Shown here: positions 7,856-16,320 of the stretch, piece by piece
How positions within the stretch are numbered: position 1 is the first letter of the stretch
How the letters are laid out: the number at the start of each line of letters is the position of its first letter
From: Haematobacter massiliensis
Lineage (GTDB): Bacteria; Pseudomonadota; Alphaproteobacteria; Rhodobacterales; Rhodobacteraceae
NCBI RefSeq assembly: GCF_000740795.1
Contig: NZ_JGYG01000004.1
Location: 1 to 64,000 of the forward strand
Length of the DNA stretch: 64,000 nucleotides
Direction of reading: 5' to 3'
Made by a program: the position numbers and the translations under genes
Notes under the pieces: generated by a model
The model's input: only the letters and a program-made list of their open reading frames with translations
Database searches by the model: none
What the model was told of the DNA's origin: nothing

Positions 7856-9471
7856 CCGCGGCCCCGGGACAGGCGCCCTCCACAAACGGGGCGGCAGCGG
7901 GGGGCTGGTCCACCCTGCCCCTCGGCGCTCGGCCTGCCGGGCGGTGGGCGCTCGCCGCGCGCTGGATCGTGGCCGACCTGCCTGAAGGGCGACGGCTCAT
8001 CGAGAACGGCGAAGTGGTGATCGAGAACGACCGCGTCCTCTGGGTCGGTCAGCGTTTCGCGGGCGAGGTTTCTTGTCGCTACGATATGGGAGAGGCACTG
8101 GTCGGTCCGGGTTTCGTGGATCTGGATGCGCTCTCCGATCTCGACACGACGATCCTCGGCATGGACAATCAGCCCGCGTGGCGGAAGGGCCGCGTCTGGC
8201 CTGCGGATTACGCGGCACGGGCGCGGGAGATGTATTCGCCCGACGAGCTGGCGTTCCAGAAGCGCTATGCCTTTGCGCAGCTCCTGCTGAACGGCATTAC
8301 CTCCGCCCTTCCGATCGCGTCGCTCTTCTACCGGGAATGGGGCGAGACGGTGGCGGAGTTCGAAGCGGCGGCAGAGGCCGCGGGGGATCTCGGCCTCCGC
8401 GTCTGGCTGGGGCCGGCCTATCGTTCGGGTGGCGTCATTCTCGACGGGGCGGGGCGGATGCAACCGGTCTTCGATGAGGCGCGGGGGCTGGCCGGGCTGG
8501 CGGAGGCCGCCGCCTTCTCCGAGCGTGTGCATGGGAGCCACGGCGGCCTCGTCTCCGGGATGTTGGCGCCCGACCGGGTGGAGACCTGCACCGAAGCGCT
8601 GCTGCGCGAGACCTTCGCCCGGGCAGAGGCGCTGGACATGCCCGTCCGCCTGCACATGGCCCAGGGCGCGATGGAGTTGGAAACCGTCCGCCGCCTGCAC
8701 GGCATGACCGCGCCCGCCTGGCTGGACGGGATGGGCCTCCTCTCCCCGCGTCTCATCGCGCCCCATGCCACCGTGGCGACGGAGGACGACCTCGCCCGTT
8801 ATGCCGCGAACGGGGTGACGGTCGCGCATTGCCCGCTGGTTTCGGGGCGGCACGGCTCTCTCCTGCGCTCCTTCTCTGCGCTGAAGGCGCGGGGGGTGCG
8901 GGTCGGCATGGGCACAGATACGGCCCCGCCCGACATGGTGCTGAACATGGCCGTCGGCCTGATCGCCAACCGCGTGGCTGAGGGCCGGGGCGACGCCGGA
9001 TCCGCGGCGGAGTTCTATGACGCCGCGACGCTTGCGGGCGCGGATGCGCTGCGGCGCCCCGATCTCGGCCGTCTCGCGCCGGGGTCCAAGGCGGATATCG
9101 CCGTCTTCGACATGGCGGATGCCCTGATCGCACCGCGGATAGACCCGGTACAGACCCTGATCCTCGGGGCCACCGGGCGCGTCACCCGTGCGACGATCGT
9201 GGATGGCCGCATCGCCATGCGCGGGGGAGAGGTGGCGGGGCTGGACCTTTCCCGCGCCCGGATGCAGGCGCAGGAGCAGTTCGACCGGCTGGTCGCGCAA
9301 TATCCCGACCGGACATGGCAGCACCCCCCCGTCACGGAAATCTTCCCGCCCAGCTATCCGCTAGCCGATCCGGGGAACGCAACCGCCGAGATGAGCCGCA
9401 AAGCGGCGCGTCCCGCGCGGATGACCGGAACACCCGCCCTTCGTCCCGAAATGCCCACGGAGCAGCCATGA
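7852..9471 (+). CDS. Amidohydrolase-like protein lacking the N-terminal HxH metal motif
   Basis: The 539-residue protein has the fold of ATZ/TRZ-type amidohydrolases: a beta-sandwich segment, a long TIM barrel and a closing GRLAPGSKADIAVFDM stretch. At the position of the usual PGFxxxHxH it reads VGPGFVDLDALSD, so residues 90 and 92 are Asp instead of metal-binding His. Later conserved residues remain, in RLHMAQGAMELETV, LIAPHATVATEDDL, VAHCPLVSGRHG and GMGTDTAPPD. The protein may bind one metal or use Asp ligands. The start is a GTG whose last bases overlap the previous stop, giving a 4-base overlap, and the next gene overlaps it by 4 bases too. That tight coupling argues that it is functional. 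Confidence 0.8.
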   Translation: MTAAPGQAPSTNGAAAGGWSTLPLGARPAGRWALAARWIVADLPEGRRLIENGEVVIENDRVLWVGQRFAGEVSCRYDMGEALVGPGFVDLDALSDLDTTILGMDNQPAWRKGRVWPADYAARAREMYSPDELAFQKRYAFAQLLLNGITSALPIASLFYREWGETVAEFEAAAEAAGDLGLRVWLGPAYRSGGVILDGAGRMQPVFDEARGLAGLAEAAAFSERVHGSHGGLVSGMLAPDRVETCTEALLRETFARAEALDMPVRLHMAQGAMELETVRRLHGMTAPAWLDGMGLLSPRLIAPHATVATEDDLARYAANGVTVAHCPLVSGRHGSLLRSFSALKARGVRVGMGTDTAPPDMVLNMAVGLIANRVAEGRGDAGSAAEFYDAATLAGADALRRPDLGRLAPGSKADIAVFDMADALIAPRIDPVQTLILGATGRVTRATIVDGRIAMRGGEVAGLDLSRARMQAQEQFDRLVAQYPDRTWQHPPVTEIFPPSYPLADPGNATAEMSRKAARPARMTGTPALRPEMPTEQP

Positions 9472-10538
9472 CAGCCGCCGCCCTGCAGGTCACCGATCTT
9501 ACCGTCGAATTCCCCACCCGCCGGGGCAAGCTGACCGCGCTTTCCGATGTCACGCTCGACATCCAGCCGGGGGAGATCCTCGGCGTGGTGGGCGAGTCGG
9601 GCGCCGGAAAATCCATGACAGGCATGGCGGTTCTGGGCCTGCTGGAGCCGCCAGGCCGTATCACGGCGGGGGAGATCCGCATCGATGGCCAGCGTACCGA
9701 CCGGCTGTCGGAGGCGGATATGGCGAAGGTGCGCGGCCGCGTCGTAGGCGCGATATTTCAGGATCCGCTCACCTCGCTGAACCCCCTCTTCAGCGTGGGC
9801 CGGCAGCTTGAAGAGACCATCCGCCTGCATTCCGACCTCGACAGAAAGGGTGCCCGCGAGCGCGCCGTGGCGCTGCTGAAACAGGTGGGCATCCCCGGCG
9901 CGGAAGAGCGGCTCGACCACTATCCGCACCAGTTCTCGGGCGGCATGCGGCAACGGGTCGTGATCGCGCTCGCACTGGCAGGGGAGCCGCGGCTCGTGAT
10001 CGCGGATGAGCCGACGACAGCGCTCGATGTTTCCATCCAGGCGCAGATCACCGCGCTCCTGCGCCGGCTCTGCAAGGAAAAGGGCGCGGGCGTCATGCTC
10101 GTCACCCATGACATGGGCGTGATCGCGGAGACGGCTGACCGGGTCGCGGTCATGTATGCGGGCCGCGTGGTGGAGATCGGCACGGTGGCAGAGGTTCTGA
10201 CCCGCCCCCGCCATCCCTATACCCGCGGCCTCATGGGGTCTATCCCGGCCCTCGGCGCACGGGTGGAGCGGCTTCAGCAGATCGACGGCGCCATGCCGCG
10301 CCTGAACGCCATCCCGCAGGGCTGCGCGTTCAACCCGCGCTGCCCCGACGCCGGACCGCGTTGCCGAAGGGAACGTCCTCCGCTGCTATCGTCGGCACCG
10401 GAAGCCCGGGCGGGGAATACCGGCGCAGACGAGCCTGCCGGTCAGGGTCCGGTCGAACGCCCGCCGATGAACGACGGAGGAAAAGACACGCGTCCGGGCA
10501 GCGCCGCCTGCTGGCTCATGACGGGAGATATGGCATGA
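9468..10538 (+). CDS. ABC transporter ATP-binding protein, DppD type
   Basis: The 356-residue ATPase has a Walker A motif GESGAGKSM, the signature FSGGMRQRV, Walker [11 protein letters not shown], and the C-terminal oligopeptide/dipeptide extension with the cysteine pattern [15 protein letters not shown]. That extension is specific to Dpp/Opp ATPases. The ATG at 9468 overlaps the preceding stop by 4 bases, and its own stop overlaps the next ATPase start by 4 bases. It energises the permease pair together with the following gene product. Confidence 0.92.
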   Translation: MTAAALQVTDLTVEFPTRRGKLTALSDVTLDIQPGEILGVVGESGAGKSMTGMAVLGLLEPPGRITAGEIRIDGQRTDRLSEADMAKVRGRVVGAIFQDPLTSLNPLFSVGRQLEETIRLHSDLDRKGARERAVALLKQVGIPGAEERLDHYPHQFSGGMRQRVVIALALAGEPRLVIADEPTTALDVSIQAQITALLRRLCKEKGAGVMLVTHDMGVIAETADRVAVMYAGRVVEIGTVAEVLTRPRHPYTRGLMGSIPALGARVERLQQIDGAMPRLNAIPQGCAFNPRCPDAGPRCRRERPPLLSSAPEARAGNTGADEPAGQGPVERPPMNDGGKDTRPGSAACWLMTGDMA

Positions 10539-11504
10539 GAAGCCTCGAAAATGCCGTTGAAGTCGACCAGCTCACCCGGGTGTTCGACGTCTCCGCCCCC
10601 TGGCTGAACCGCGTGCTGGAGCGCAAGCCCCGCCGCTGGCTTCGCGCCGTGCAGGATGTGAGCTTCACCGTGGCGAAGGGCCGCTGTCTGGCGCTCGTGG
10701 GGGAGTCGGGCTGCGGCAAATCGACAGTGGCCCGCCTCGTCACCGGCCTGTACCAGCCCAGCGAAGGCGCGATCGTCTTTGCCCCGGCGCAGGACGGACG
10801 GCCCATGGAGGCGCAGATGATCTTTCAGGATCCGCATGCGAGCCTCAACCCCCGCTGGCGCGTGGGCGACATCATCGCCGAACCGATCCGCGAATTCCGC
10901 CTGCGCGCGACGGAAGCGGAAACGGCGGCGCGGGTGGCCGACCTTCTCCGCACCGTGGGCCTTTCGCCGGACGACGCGCGCCGCTTTCCGCATGAGTTCT
11001 CGGGCGGCCAGCGGCAGCGGATCTCCATCGCGCGGGCGCTCGCCTCGGAACCGGAGTTCCTCGTCTGCGACGAGCCGACCTCCGCCCTCGATGTAAGCGT
11101 TCAGGCCCAGATCCTGAACCTCATGCGGCGCCTGCAGGACGAGCTGGGCCTGACCTACCTGTTCATCAGCCACGACCTCTCCGTCGTGCGGCACATGGCC
11201 GACCGGATCGCGGTGATGTATCTGGGCCGCATCGTTGAGGAGGCGGCGACCGAGGATCTGTTCCGCGATCCGCAGCACCCCTACACGCGCCTGCTGCTCC
11301 GCACGATCCCCGATGTCCGCAACCCCGACCGGGACCGCGCGCTGATGGGGGGGGGAGCCGCCCTCGCCGCTCGATCCGCCACAAGGCTGCCCGTTCCATC
11401 CGCGTTGTGCCGCGGCACGGGATATCTGCGCCACCGATCTGCCCCCTGTCGGGCCCCGTACGGGCGGGGGCCGTCTCGCCTGTCACTTCCCCGGCAAAGG
11501 CTGA
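10535..11504 (+). CDS. ABC transporter ATP-binding protein, DppF type, frameshifted near the 3' end
   Basis: The first 270 or so residues form an intact DppF-type ATPase (GESGCGKST, FSGGQRQRI, CDEPTSALD, and TYLFISHDLSVVRHMADRIAVMYLGRIVE). After a run of nine G at 11347-11355 the reading frame changes. As sequenced, it continues with arginine- and alanine-rich sequence to 11659, overlapping the opposite permease gene by about 150 bases. With eight G the frame continues as EPPSPLDPPQGCPFHPRCAAARDIC and stops at 11504. That is exactly the Cys-containing C-terminus of the family, and it ends 3 bases before the convergent gene. The extra G is a sequencing error, a mutation or a slippage switch. 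The ATPase core is intact in either frame. Confidence 0.88.
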
Positions 11505-11507
11505 CCG

Positions 11508-13223
11508 TCAGGCCGTGCGCCAGGGCAGCACGCCGGGCGGCAGCCGCTTTCGGCAGGCATCCAGCAGCAGCGCCAGCAGCAGGACCAGCGCGACCGACAG
11601 CACCGCGACGGCGGCGGCGCCCGTCGAATTGCCCTCATACTGGAGCGAGAACACCATGACGCCCAGCGTCTCGTTCCCGCTCGACCACAGCAGGGCGGAA
11701 AGGGTGAGTTCGTTCAGCGCGGTCATCATCACCAGCATGCCCCCCGCCGCCGCCGCCGGCAGCAGCAGCGGCGCACTGATCCGCGTCATACGGGCCACCA
11801 CCCCACCGCCCGCGATCCGTGCCGCCTCGTCCAGCGCGGGCTCCACCGCTTCCGCCGCTGCCACGACGGGGCGCAGCACCAGCGGCAGGAACCGCGCGAG
11901 ATAGGCGATCAGCAGAAGCGCCCATGTCCCGTAGAGCGAGCCGATCACCGGCAGCGGTTTCAGGAACGTCAGGATCATGGCGAGGGCCACCACCGTGCCC
12001 GGCACGACCCAGGGCGCGTCCACCAGCCAGTCCAGCGCCCTGACCACCGGATCGCGCAGCGTGACCTTCAGGAAGGCGAAGGGGATCGCCACCACCGCCA
12101 CGATCACCGCGGCACTGCCCGACAGCAGCAGCGAATTGGCGAAGGCACGCCGCACGGCCGGATTGGCCAGCGCTTCCGAGACATTGGCGAGGGTCGCGGT
12201 CTCCGGCCCGAAAGGTACCCCGATCGCTGGCGACAGCGCTGTCGCCAGCAGCGCCAGCATCGGCAGCACCGCGATGGTCCCGAGCAGCAGCCACAGCCCT
12301 GCCGTCAACAGACGCGCGAGGCCCGGCGGCAGCGGAAAGGGCGCCATGACCGAGCCACGGGCGAGCGGCACCGTCCATCGCCTGAGCACCAGCGCCCGCA
12401 GCGCCAGAGCCGCCAGCGCCATGACGACAAGGATCAGCGCCAGCACCGCCACCTGCCCCGCGACACCCGGCCCGAATCCGTTCAGCCGCTGATAGATGAG
12501 CGTGGTCAGCACCGGGAACCGTCCCGGTATGCCGAGCAGGGCCGGAACGCCGAAGTTACCGATGGCGGCGGCGAAGGCCAGAACCGCCGCCGCCAGAACA
12601 CTCGGCAGCAGCGGCGGCAGAACGATCCGCGCGATCACCCGCCCCCGCCCCGCGCCCGCGATCCGCGCGGCCTCCACCAGGTCCTGCGGCAGTTGCGCCA
12701 GCGCCGCCCGGACGGCAATGAACACGAGCGGCATATGCTCGATCCCCATGACGAGCGCGATGCCACCGCCCGAATAGAGCGGGTTCGGGGTGCCCGGCGC
12801 AGGCGCCAATCCCAGCGGGCCAAGGATGGGCGAGCCGCTTCCCATGAGGCCAATCCACGCCAGCGCCGTTGTCTGCGACGGCACGATCAGCGGTGACAGC
12901 GCAAGAAAGCTCATCGCCACCCGGCCCCGCAGCGCGAACAGCCCCGTCGCCAATGCCAGCGCAACCCCCAGCACGACAGAGATGACCACCGACGCGGCAG
13001 AGACGCCCAGCGTGTTCAGCACCGTAGGAAGCGTCGCCCGCGCCGTCAGCACATCCCGCATCAGGCCGAGCGGCGCGCCGTCCCGCCCCGGCGCGAGCGC
13101 TTCCACGAAAAGCCGCATCAGCGGCCAGAGCGACAGCACCCCAACATAGAGCGCTACACCGGCCACAAGGGCATGGCGCGCGAGCGGCCCGGTGGCCGGC
13201 GCGCGCAGCGTCTCAACCGCCAT
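11508..13223 (-). CDS. ABC transporter permease, fused two-domain FbpB/AfuB type
   Basis: The 571-residue membrane protein contains two tandem permease domains, each with about six helices and an EAA-type loop: LVEAARIAGAGRGRVIARIVLPPLLP in the first half and LDEAARIAGGGVVARMTRISAPLLLP in the second. This is the layout of ferric iron, 2-aminoethylphosphonate and sugar-phosphate importers. The ATG at 13223 overlaps the binding-protein stop by 11 bases. The longer open frame upstream of it lies within the binding-protein gene. It is the last gene of a minus-strand unit and ends 3 bases from the convergent dppF-like gene. Confidence 0.9.
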   Translation of the reverse strand: MAVETLRAPATGPLARHALVAGVALYVGVLSLWPLMRLFVEALAPGRDGAPLGLMRDVLTARATLPTVLNTLGVSAASVVISVVLGVALALATGLFALRGRVAMSFLALSPLIVPSQTTALAWIGLMGSGSPILGPLGLAPAPGTPNPLYSGGGIALVMGIEHMPLVFIAVRAALAQLPQDLVEAARIAGAGRGRVIARIVLPPLLPSVLAAAVLAFAAAIGNFGVPALLGIPGRFPVLTTLIYQRLNGFGPGVAGQVAVLALILVVMALAALALRALVLRRWTVPLARGSVMAPFPLPPGLARLLTAGLWLLLGTIAVLPMLALLATALSPAIGVPFGPETATLANVSEALANPAVRRAFANSLLLSGSAAVIVAVVAIPFAFLKVTLRDPVVRALDWLVDAPWVVPGTVVALAMILTFLKPLPVIGSLYGTWALLLIAYLARFLPLVLRPVVAAAEAVEPALDEAARIAGGGVVARMTRISAPLLLPAAAAGGMLVMMTALNELTLSALLWSSGNETLGVMVFSLQYEGNSTGAAAVAVLSVALVLLLALLLDACRKRLPPGVLPWRTA

Positions 13224-14190
13224 AGATCGCCGCGAATTCTTCCTTGTTGGCCTGATCCTCCGCCCGCATCTTGGCCGGATCCGCCTCAAGAATGGTGAGC
13301 TGGTCGGCGGAGGGATAGCCCTGCGGCGCGGCAAGGCCGGACAGCACCGGGAAGTAACCCTGCGCGACCGACTGTTCCTGCGCGGTGCCGGAGAGCTGCC
13401 AGTCCACGAAGGTCTTGGCGGCCGCGACGGCATCGCTGTCCTTCAGGATCGCGACCGGCTGAGAGATGACGGAGACGCCCTCCTCCGGCCAGACGAAATC
13501 GACCGGGGAGCCCTTCTTCTTGGCGTTCATCGCCATGTACTCGACAATGATGCCATAGGCCTTCTCGCCCCGGGCCACCGCCTCGATCACCGTGCCGTTG
13601 CCCTGTCCGGCGACGGCGCCTTCCTTGGCCAGCGTCTCATACCAGTCCCAGCCGAAAGCGGGTTGCGCCACCATCGTGCCGACGTGGATCGCCGCAGCAC
13701 CGGAATAGAGCGGGCTGGGCATAATAAGCCCCTTCGCCACCTCCGGCTGCGTCAGGTCGGCCCAGCTTTTCGGCGGAGTCTGTACCAGCGTGGTGTTGTA
13801 GACGATGCCCGTGGTGATGAGCTTCGTGCCGAAATAGGTCATGTCCGGGTCAACGAGAGCGGGCGGTACATTCTTCACCGGCGCATCGGTATAGGCCAGC
13901 AGGCGGCCGTCCTCCTTCAGTTGCGACATGGCCACGGCATCGGCGATAAGCAGCACGTCGGCGGGAGAGGAGCCGGCGGCGAATTCGGCGGCGAGCTTCG
14001 CCATCAGTTCCGTCGTACCGGAGCGGAAGATCTCCACCGTGATCTCGGGATGGTCGGCGTTGAACGCGGCCACGACCTGAGCCATCTGGTCCTGCGGCTG
14101 GGAGGTATAGACGGTGATCGTCGTCTGCGCCGCCGCTACAGCCGGAAGGGCGAGCGCGCAGGCGAAAGCGAGGGGACGAAGGGCGGTCAT
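13213..14190 (-). CDS. ABC transporter substrate-binding protein, FbpA/AfuA type
   Basis: The 325-residue protein has a Sec signal peptide ending AVAAAQ near residue 22. Its mature start, TITVYTSQPQDQMAQVVAAF, is typical of the ferric-iron and sugar-phosphate binding family. The run of Tyr ligands used for ferric iron in FbpA is not obvious, so an organic phosphate or phosphonate is more likely. Three Pho-box-like half-sites lie just upstream at 14252-14280, giving the gene its own probable PhoB-driven promoter. AfuA, in the same family, is known to bind sugar phosphates. That supports but does not prove the reading here. Confidence 0.85.
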   Translation of the reverse strand: MTALRPLAFACALALPAVAAAQTTITVYTSQPQDQMAQVVAAFNADHPEITVEIFRSGTTELMAKLAAEFAAGSSPADVLLIADAVAMSQLKEDGRLLAYTDAPVKNVPPALVDPDMTYFGTKLITTGIVYNTTLVQTPPKSWADLTQPEVAKGLIMPSPLYSGAAAIHVGTMVAQPAFGWDWYETLAKEGAVAGQGNGTVIEAVARGEKAYGIIVEYMAMNAKKKGSPVDFVWPEEGVSVISQPVAILKDSDAVAAAKTFVDWQLSGTAQEQSVAQGYFPVLSGLAAPQGYPSADQLTILEADPAKMRAEDQANKEEFAAIYGG

Positions 14191-14249
14191 CGGGTTCTCT
14201 TTCTCATCGGAAGACTGCTGCGGGCCATAAGCCCGTCAGGCGAACGACT

Positions 14250-14828
14250 TCATGACAATTTCGTGCAATTCCAGTGACAATCCGCGCCCCTCCGCCATTC
14301 CACCACTTCGGCATTGCCGAGCCGGTCGAAGGGGCGGTCGGAGAGCATCGCATGGATCTCCCGCGCCGTGCCGGAATGGGCGACGATGAGCACCGGGAAT
14401 GGCCCCACGATTTCCGCCAGCGCGGCGCGGACGCGGGCGCGGAACACCTCCGGTCCCTCGCCCCCCGGCGGGGTCGCCTCACGGATCAGGAGGCTGCGGT
14501 CCTGCCCTTCCCAGGCACCCCAGTTGCGCTCCTGCAAGCCTGCCAGCGGGACAAGCGGCGCGCCGGTCACGTCCGCGACGGCACGCGCAGTATCGGCAGC
14601 ACGGCGCAGCGGCGAATGCCAGACCGCCGCGACCGGCCGCCCGGCAAGCCTCTCCGCCGCGGCGCGGGCCTGCGCCATGCCTTCTTCCGTCAGCGGATCG
14701 TCGGTCGAACCGCCGATCACCTTCCGCCGGTTGCTCTCGGTCTGGCCGTGCCGGAGGAACAGAAACGGCTGGCGGAGCAGCGGGATCGCGCAAGCCTGTT
14801 CGATGCGGGTATCTGTCATTGTCATCAT
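14250..14828 (-). CDS. Histidine phosphatase superfamily protein
   Basis: The 192-residue protein carries the catalytic FLRHGQTESN motif near residue 25. HSPLRRAADTA and ERNWGAWEG follow in order, with the second catalytic His in VLIVAHSGTAREI. This is the phosphoglycerate mutase/acid phosphatase fold, in which a phospho-histidine intermediate removes phosphate from small esters. No signal peptide is seen, so it acts in the cytoplasm. I chose the ATG at 14828 because AAGGA lies 5 bases upstream. It sits between the beta-CASP hydrolase and the importer genes and would release phosphate from the imported compound. Confidence 0.88.
   Translation of the reverse strand: MMTMTDTRIEQACAIPLLRQPFLFLRHGQTESNRRKVIGGSTDDPLTEEGMAQARAAAERLAGRPVAAVWHSPLRRAADTARAVADVTGAPLVPLAGLQERNWGAWEGQDRSLLIREATPPGGEGPEVFRARVRAALAEIVGPFPVLIVAHSGTAREIHAMLSDRPFDRLGNAEVVEWRRGADCHWNCTKLS
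14252..14280 (-). promoter_or_regulatory. Candidate Pho box (three half-sites, 11-base period)
   Basis: On the minus strand the half-sites TTGTCAC (14274-14280), ATTGCAC (14263-14269) and TTGTCAT (14252-14258) follow each other with 4-base gaps. That 11-base period is the known PhoB arrangement (CTGTCAT, 4 bases, CTGTCAT). The outer two match six or more of seven positions and the middle one is degenerate. The site overlaps the last codons of the histidine phosphatase gene and ends 61 bases before the start codon of the binding-protein gene. Confidence 0.6.
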
Positions 14829-15180
14829 GTTCCTTCTCACGTCACAAGACGCCGTTCCACCGGCGTCGCCCGCCGGCATCCCGTGCTCCGCGGGCCTGGG
14901 CGGAAGGTCCGAAGCGCGCTGGCTGTCATAACGACAGCCCTGCGAGACGGCTCCCCTTGCCCTTCGCATCGGCCGCGGTGCGATATATGCTCCTGCGACG
15001 CCCTATGCGCTTTTGCACCAGATGTCTGGTTCGGCTCCCGACCCGCACCGCGACATGTAACGCCCTCCGCTCGGGCAGCATGACCATTCGTCGGGCCGGT
15101 GCAGACGGCCACCGCTGCAGCCCCTCCGGTTGCAGGCCCTGCGCTGCAGCGGCCGACAGACCGGGAAACCCCGCGCCGGC
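14829..15180. other. 352-base gap inside the phosphate cluster, with a small dyad
   Basis: No convincing gene is seen on either strand. A perfect 7-bp hairpin (GGCTGTC at 14921-14927, GACAGCC at 14933-14939, 5-base loop) lies about 95 bases before the histidine phosphatase start. It could be a terminator for the upstream beta-CASP gene or an operator. The left arm contains a CTGTCAT string but has no second half-site at an 11-base step, so it is not called a Pho box. Confidence 0.5.
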
Positions 15181-16320
15181 TCATGCGCCGACCTGTCCGA
15201 GCGCCCATTCCACCTGCCGTCCGGTGAACATCGGTCGTCCCAGAGCAGCGGCAAGTGCCTCCGCCCGATCCGAGGTGCAGAAGGCGGGCATGGCGATACG
15301 GGGCCGCACGGCCTCCATGAGCGCGCGAAGACCGGTCAGCGTCGGATGCACGTTCCAGCGGCGGAACAGCGCCTGTCCCTCCGCGACCTGCCGGGCGGCG
15401 GGGGCCCCTTCTGCCAGATGGCCGGTGTAGATCACCCGCGCCCTGTTCTCGGCCAGGAACCGGGGCGCGAGTTGCTCTGTCACCCCGCGCTCCGCATTGG
15501 GGCCTGCGCCGATCATCACGCCGCGCGCGGGACTGTCCGGCGTCAGCAAGTGCGCCTCCCGGAGAAGGTGGCGGAGCCTGGCCTGACCGCCGGGCGTCAG
15601 CCAGCTCTCCGGCTGGTGAAGGAGACGCTCCGCCACCTCACGATGCGCGGGGCAGATTGCAACCGGATGTCCAGCCTCCAGAAAGGCGAGAGCCATCTCC
15701 AACCCCCGCCCGCCCGCGGGCGCCGGGAGCAGAAGCGGGCCTGCCTCCGCCATCGCAAGCAACTCCCGACACTGATCGGCCAGCGGCTCTGCCGCCGCAC
15801 CATAGGAGGCGTCGAACAGCAGCACTTCCGCAGGCGGCGGCAGGGTAAAGGCGAAAAGCAGGCTCTCCTCCGACATGTCGCCGGTATAGACGAGCCCCGA
15901 CCTGCCGCCGAACCGTTGCCAAACCGCACCCGGGGCATGGCCGGAGGGGCCTGTCTCCACGTCGAGGCCAGCGATCCGCGACGGGATCTCCTCCGCAACC
16001 GCCACACTCGGTTCGCGGGCCAGCGCGCGGGTGGGAGCGGTCGCGTAGAGCGTCGGCGCCCCGAGCTGCGGCAGAAGCCCGACCCCGCCGGTATGATCGA
16101 CATGTCCGTGGCTGAAGATCACCGCATCCACTGCCCCGACCCCGGCCACATCCGGCAAAGCCTCGCCGTCCGGTCCCTTGCCCAGATCGAGCAATACCCG
16201 CCCCGTTTCCGTCTCCAGCAGGAAACAGGCCGGACCCTTCACGCCGATCCCGGACAGCGCCGTGAGCCGCACGCCCCCGGGGATCTCCGGGGTCACTCTC
16301 GGCATCCCTCGCGGCGTCAT
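15181..16320 (-). CDS. Metallo-beta-lactamase fold hydrolase of the beta-CASP type
   Basis: The 379-residue protein has the zinc motif FSHGHVDHTGG near residue 100 and a later metal-ligand aspartate in LVYTGDMS. Its second half resembles the beta-CASP insert of RNase J/CPSF-like nucleases (GPLLLPAPAGGRGLEMAL, RGVMIGAGPNAERG, VIYTGHLAEGAPAARQ). Family members cut phosphodiesters in nucleic acids. Here the gene is coupled by a 4-base ATGA overlap to a transporter ATPase gene behind a Pho box, so a small phosphodiester or nucleotide-like substrate is plausible. A role in RNA turnover cannot be excluded from sequence alone. Confidence 0.82.
   Translation of the reverse strand: MTPRGMPRVTPEIPGGVRLTALSGIGVKGPACFLLETETGRVLLDLGKGPDGEALPDVAGVGAVDAVIFSHGHVDHTGGVGLLPQLGAPTLYATAPTRALAREPSVAVAEEIPSRIAGLDVETGPSGHAPGAVWQRFGGRSGLVYTGDMSEESLLFAFTLPPPAEVLLFDASYGAAAEPLADQCRELLAMAEAGPLLLPAPAGGRGLEMALAFLEAGHPVAICPAHREVAERLLHQPESWLTPGGQARLRHLLREAHLLTPDSPARGVMIGAGPNAERGVTEQLAPRFLAENRARVIYTGHLAEGAPAARQVAEGQALFRRWNVHPTLTGLRALMEAVRPRIAMPAFCTSDRAEALAAALGRPMFTGRQVEWALGQVGA

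Noticed and set aside
11505-11659. Arg/Ala-rich C-terminal extension of the dppF-like protein as sequenced
   Set aside because: It results from the nine-G frameshift. The other frame gives the conserved C-terminus and a stop at 11504.
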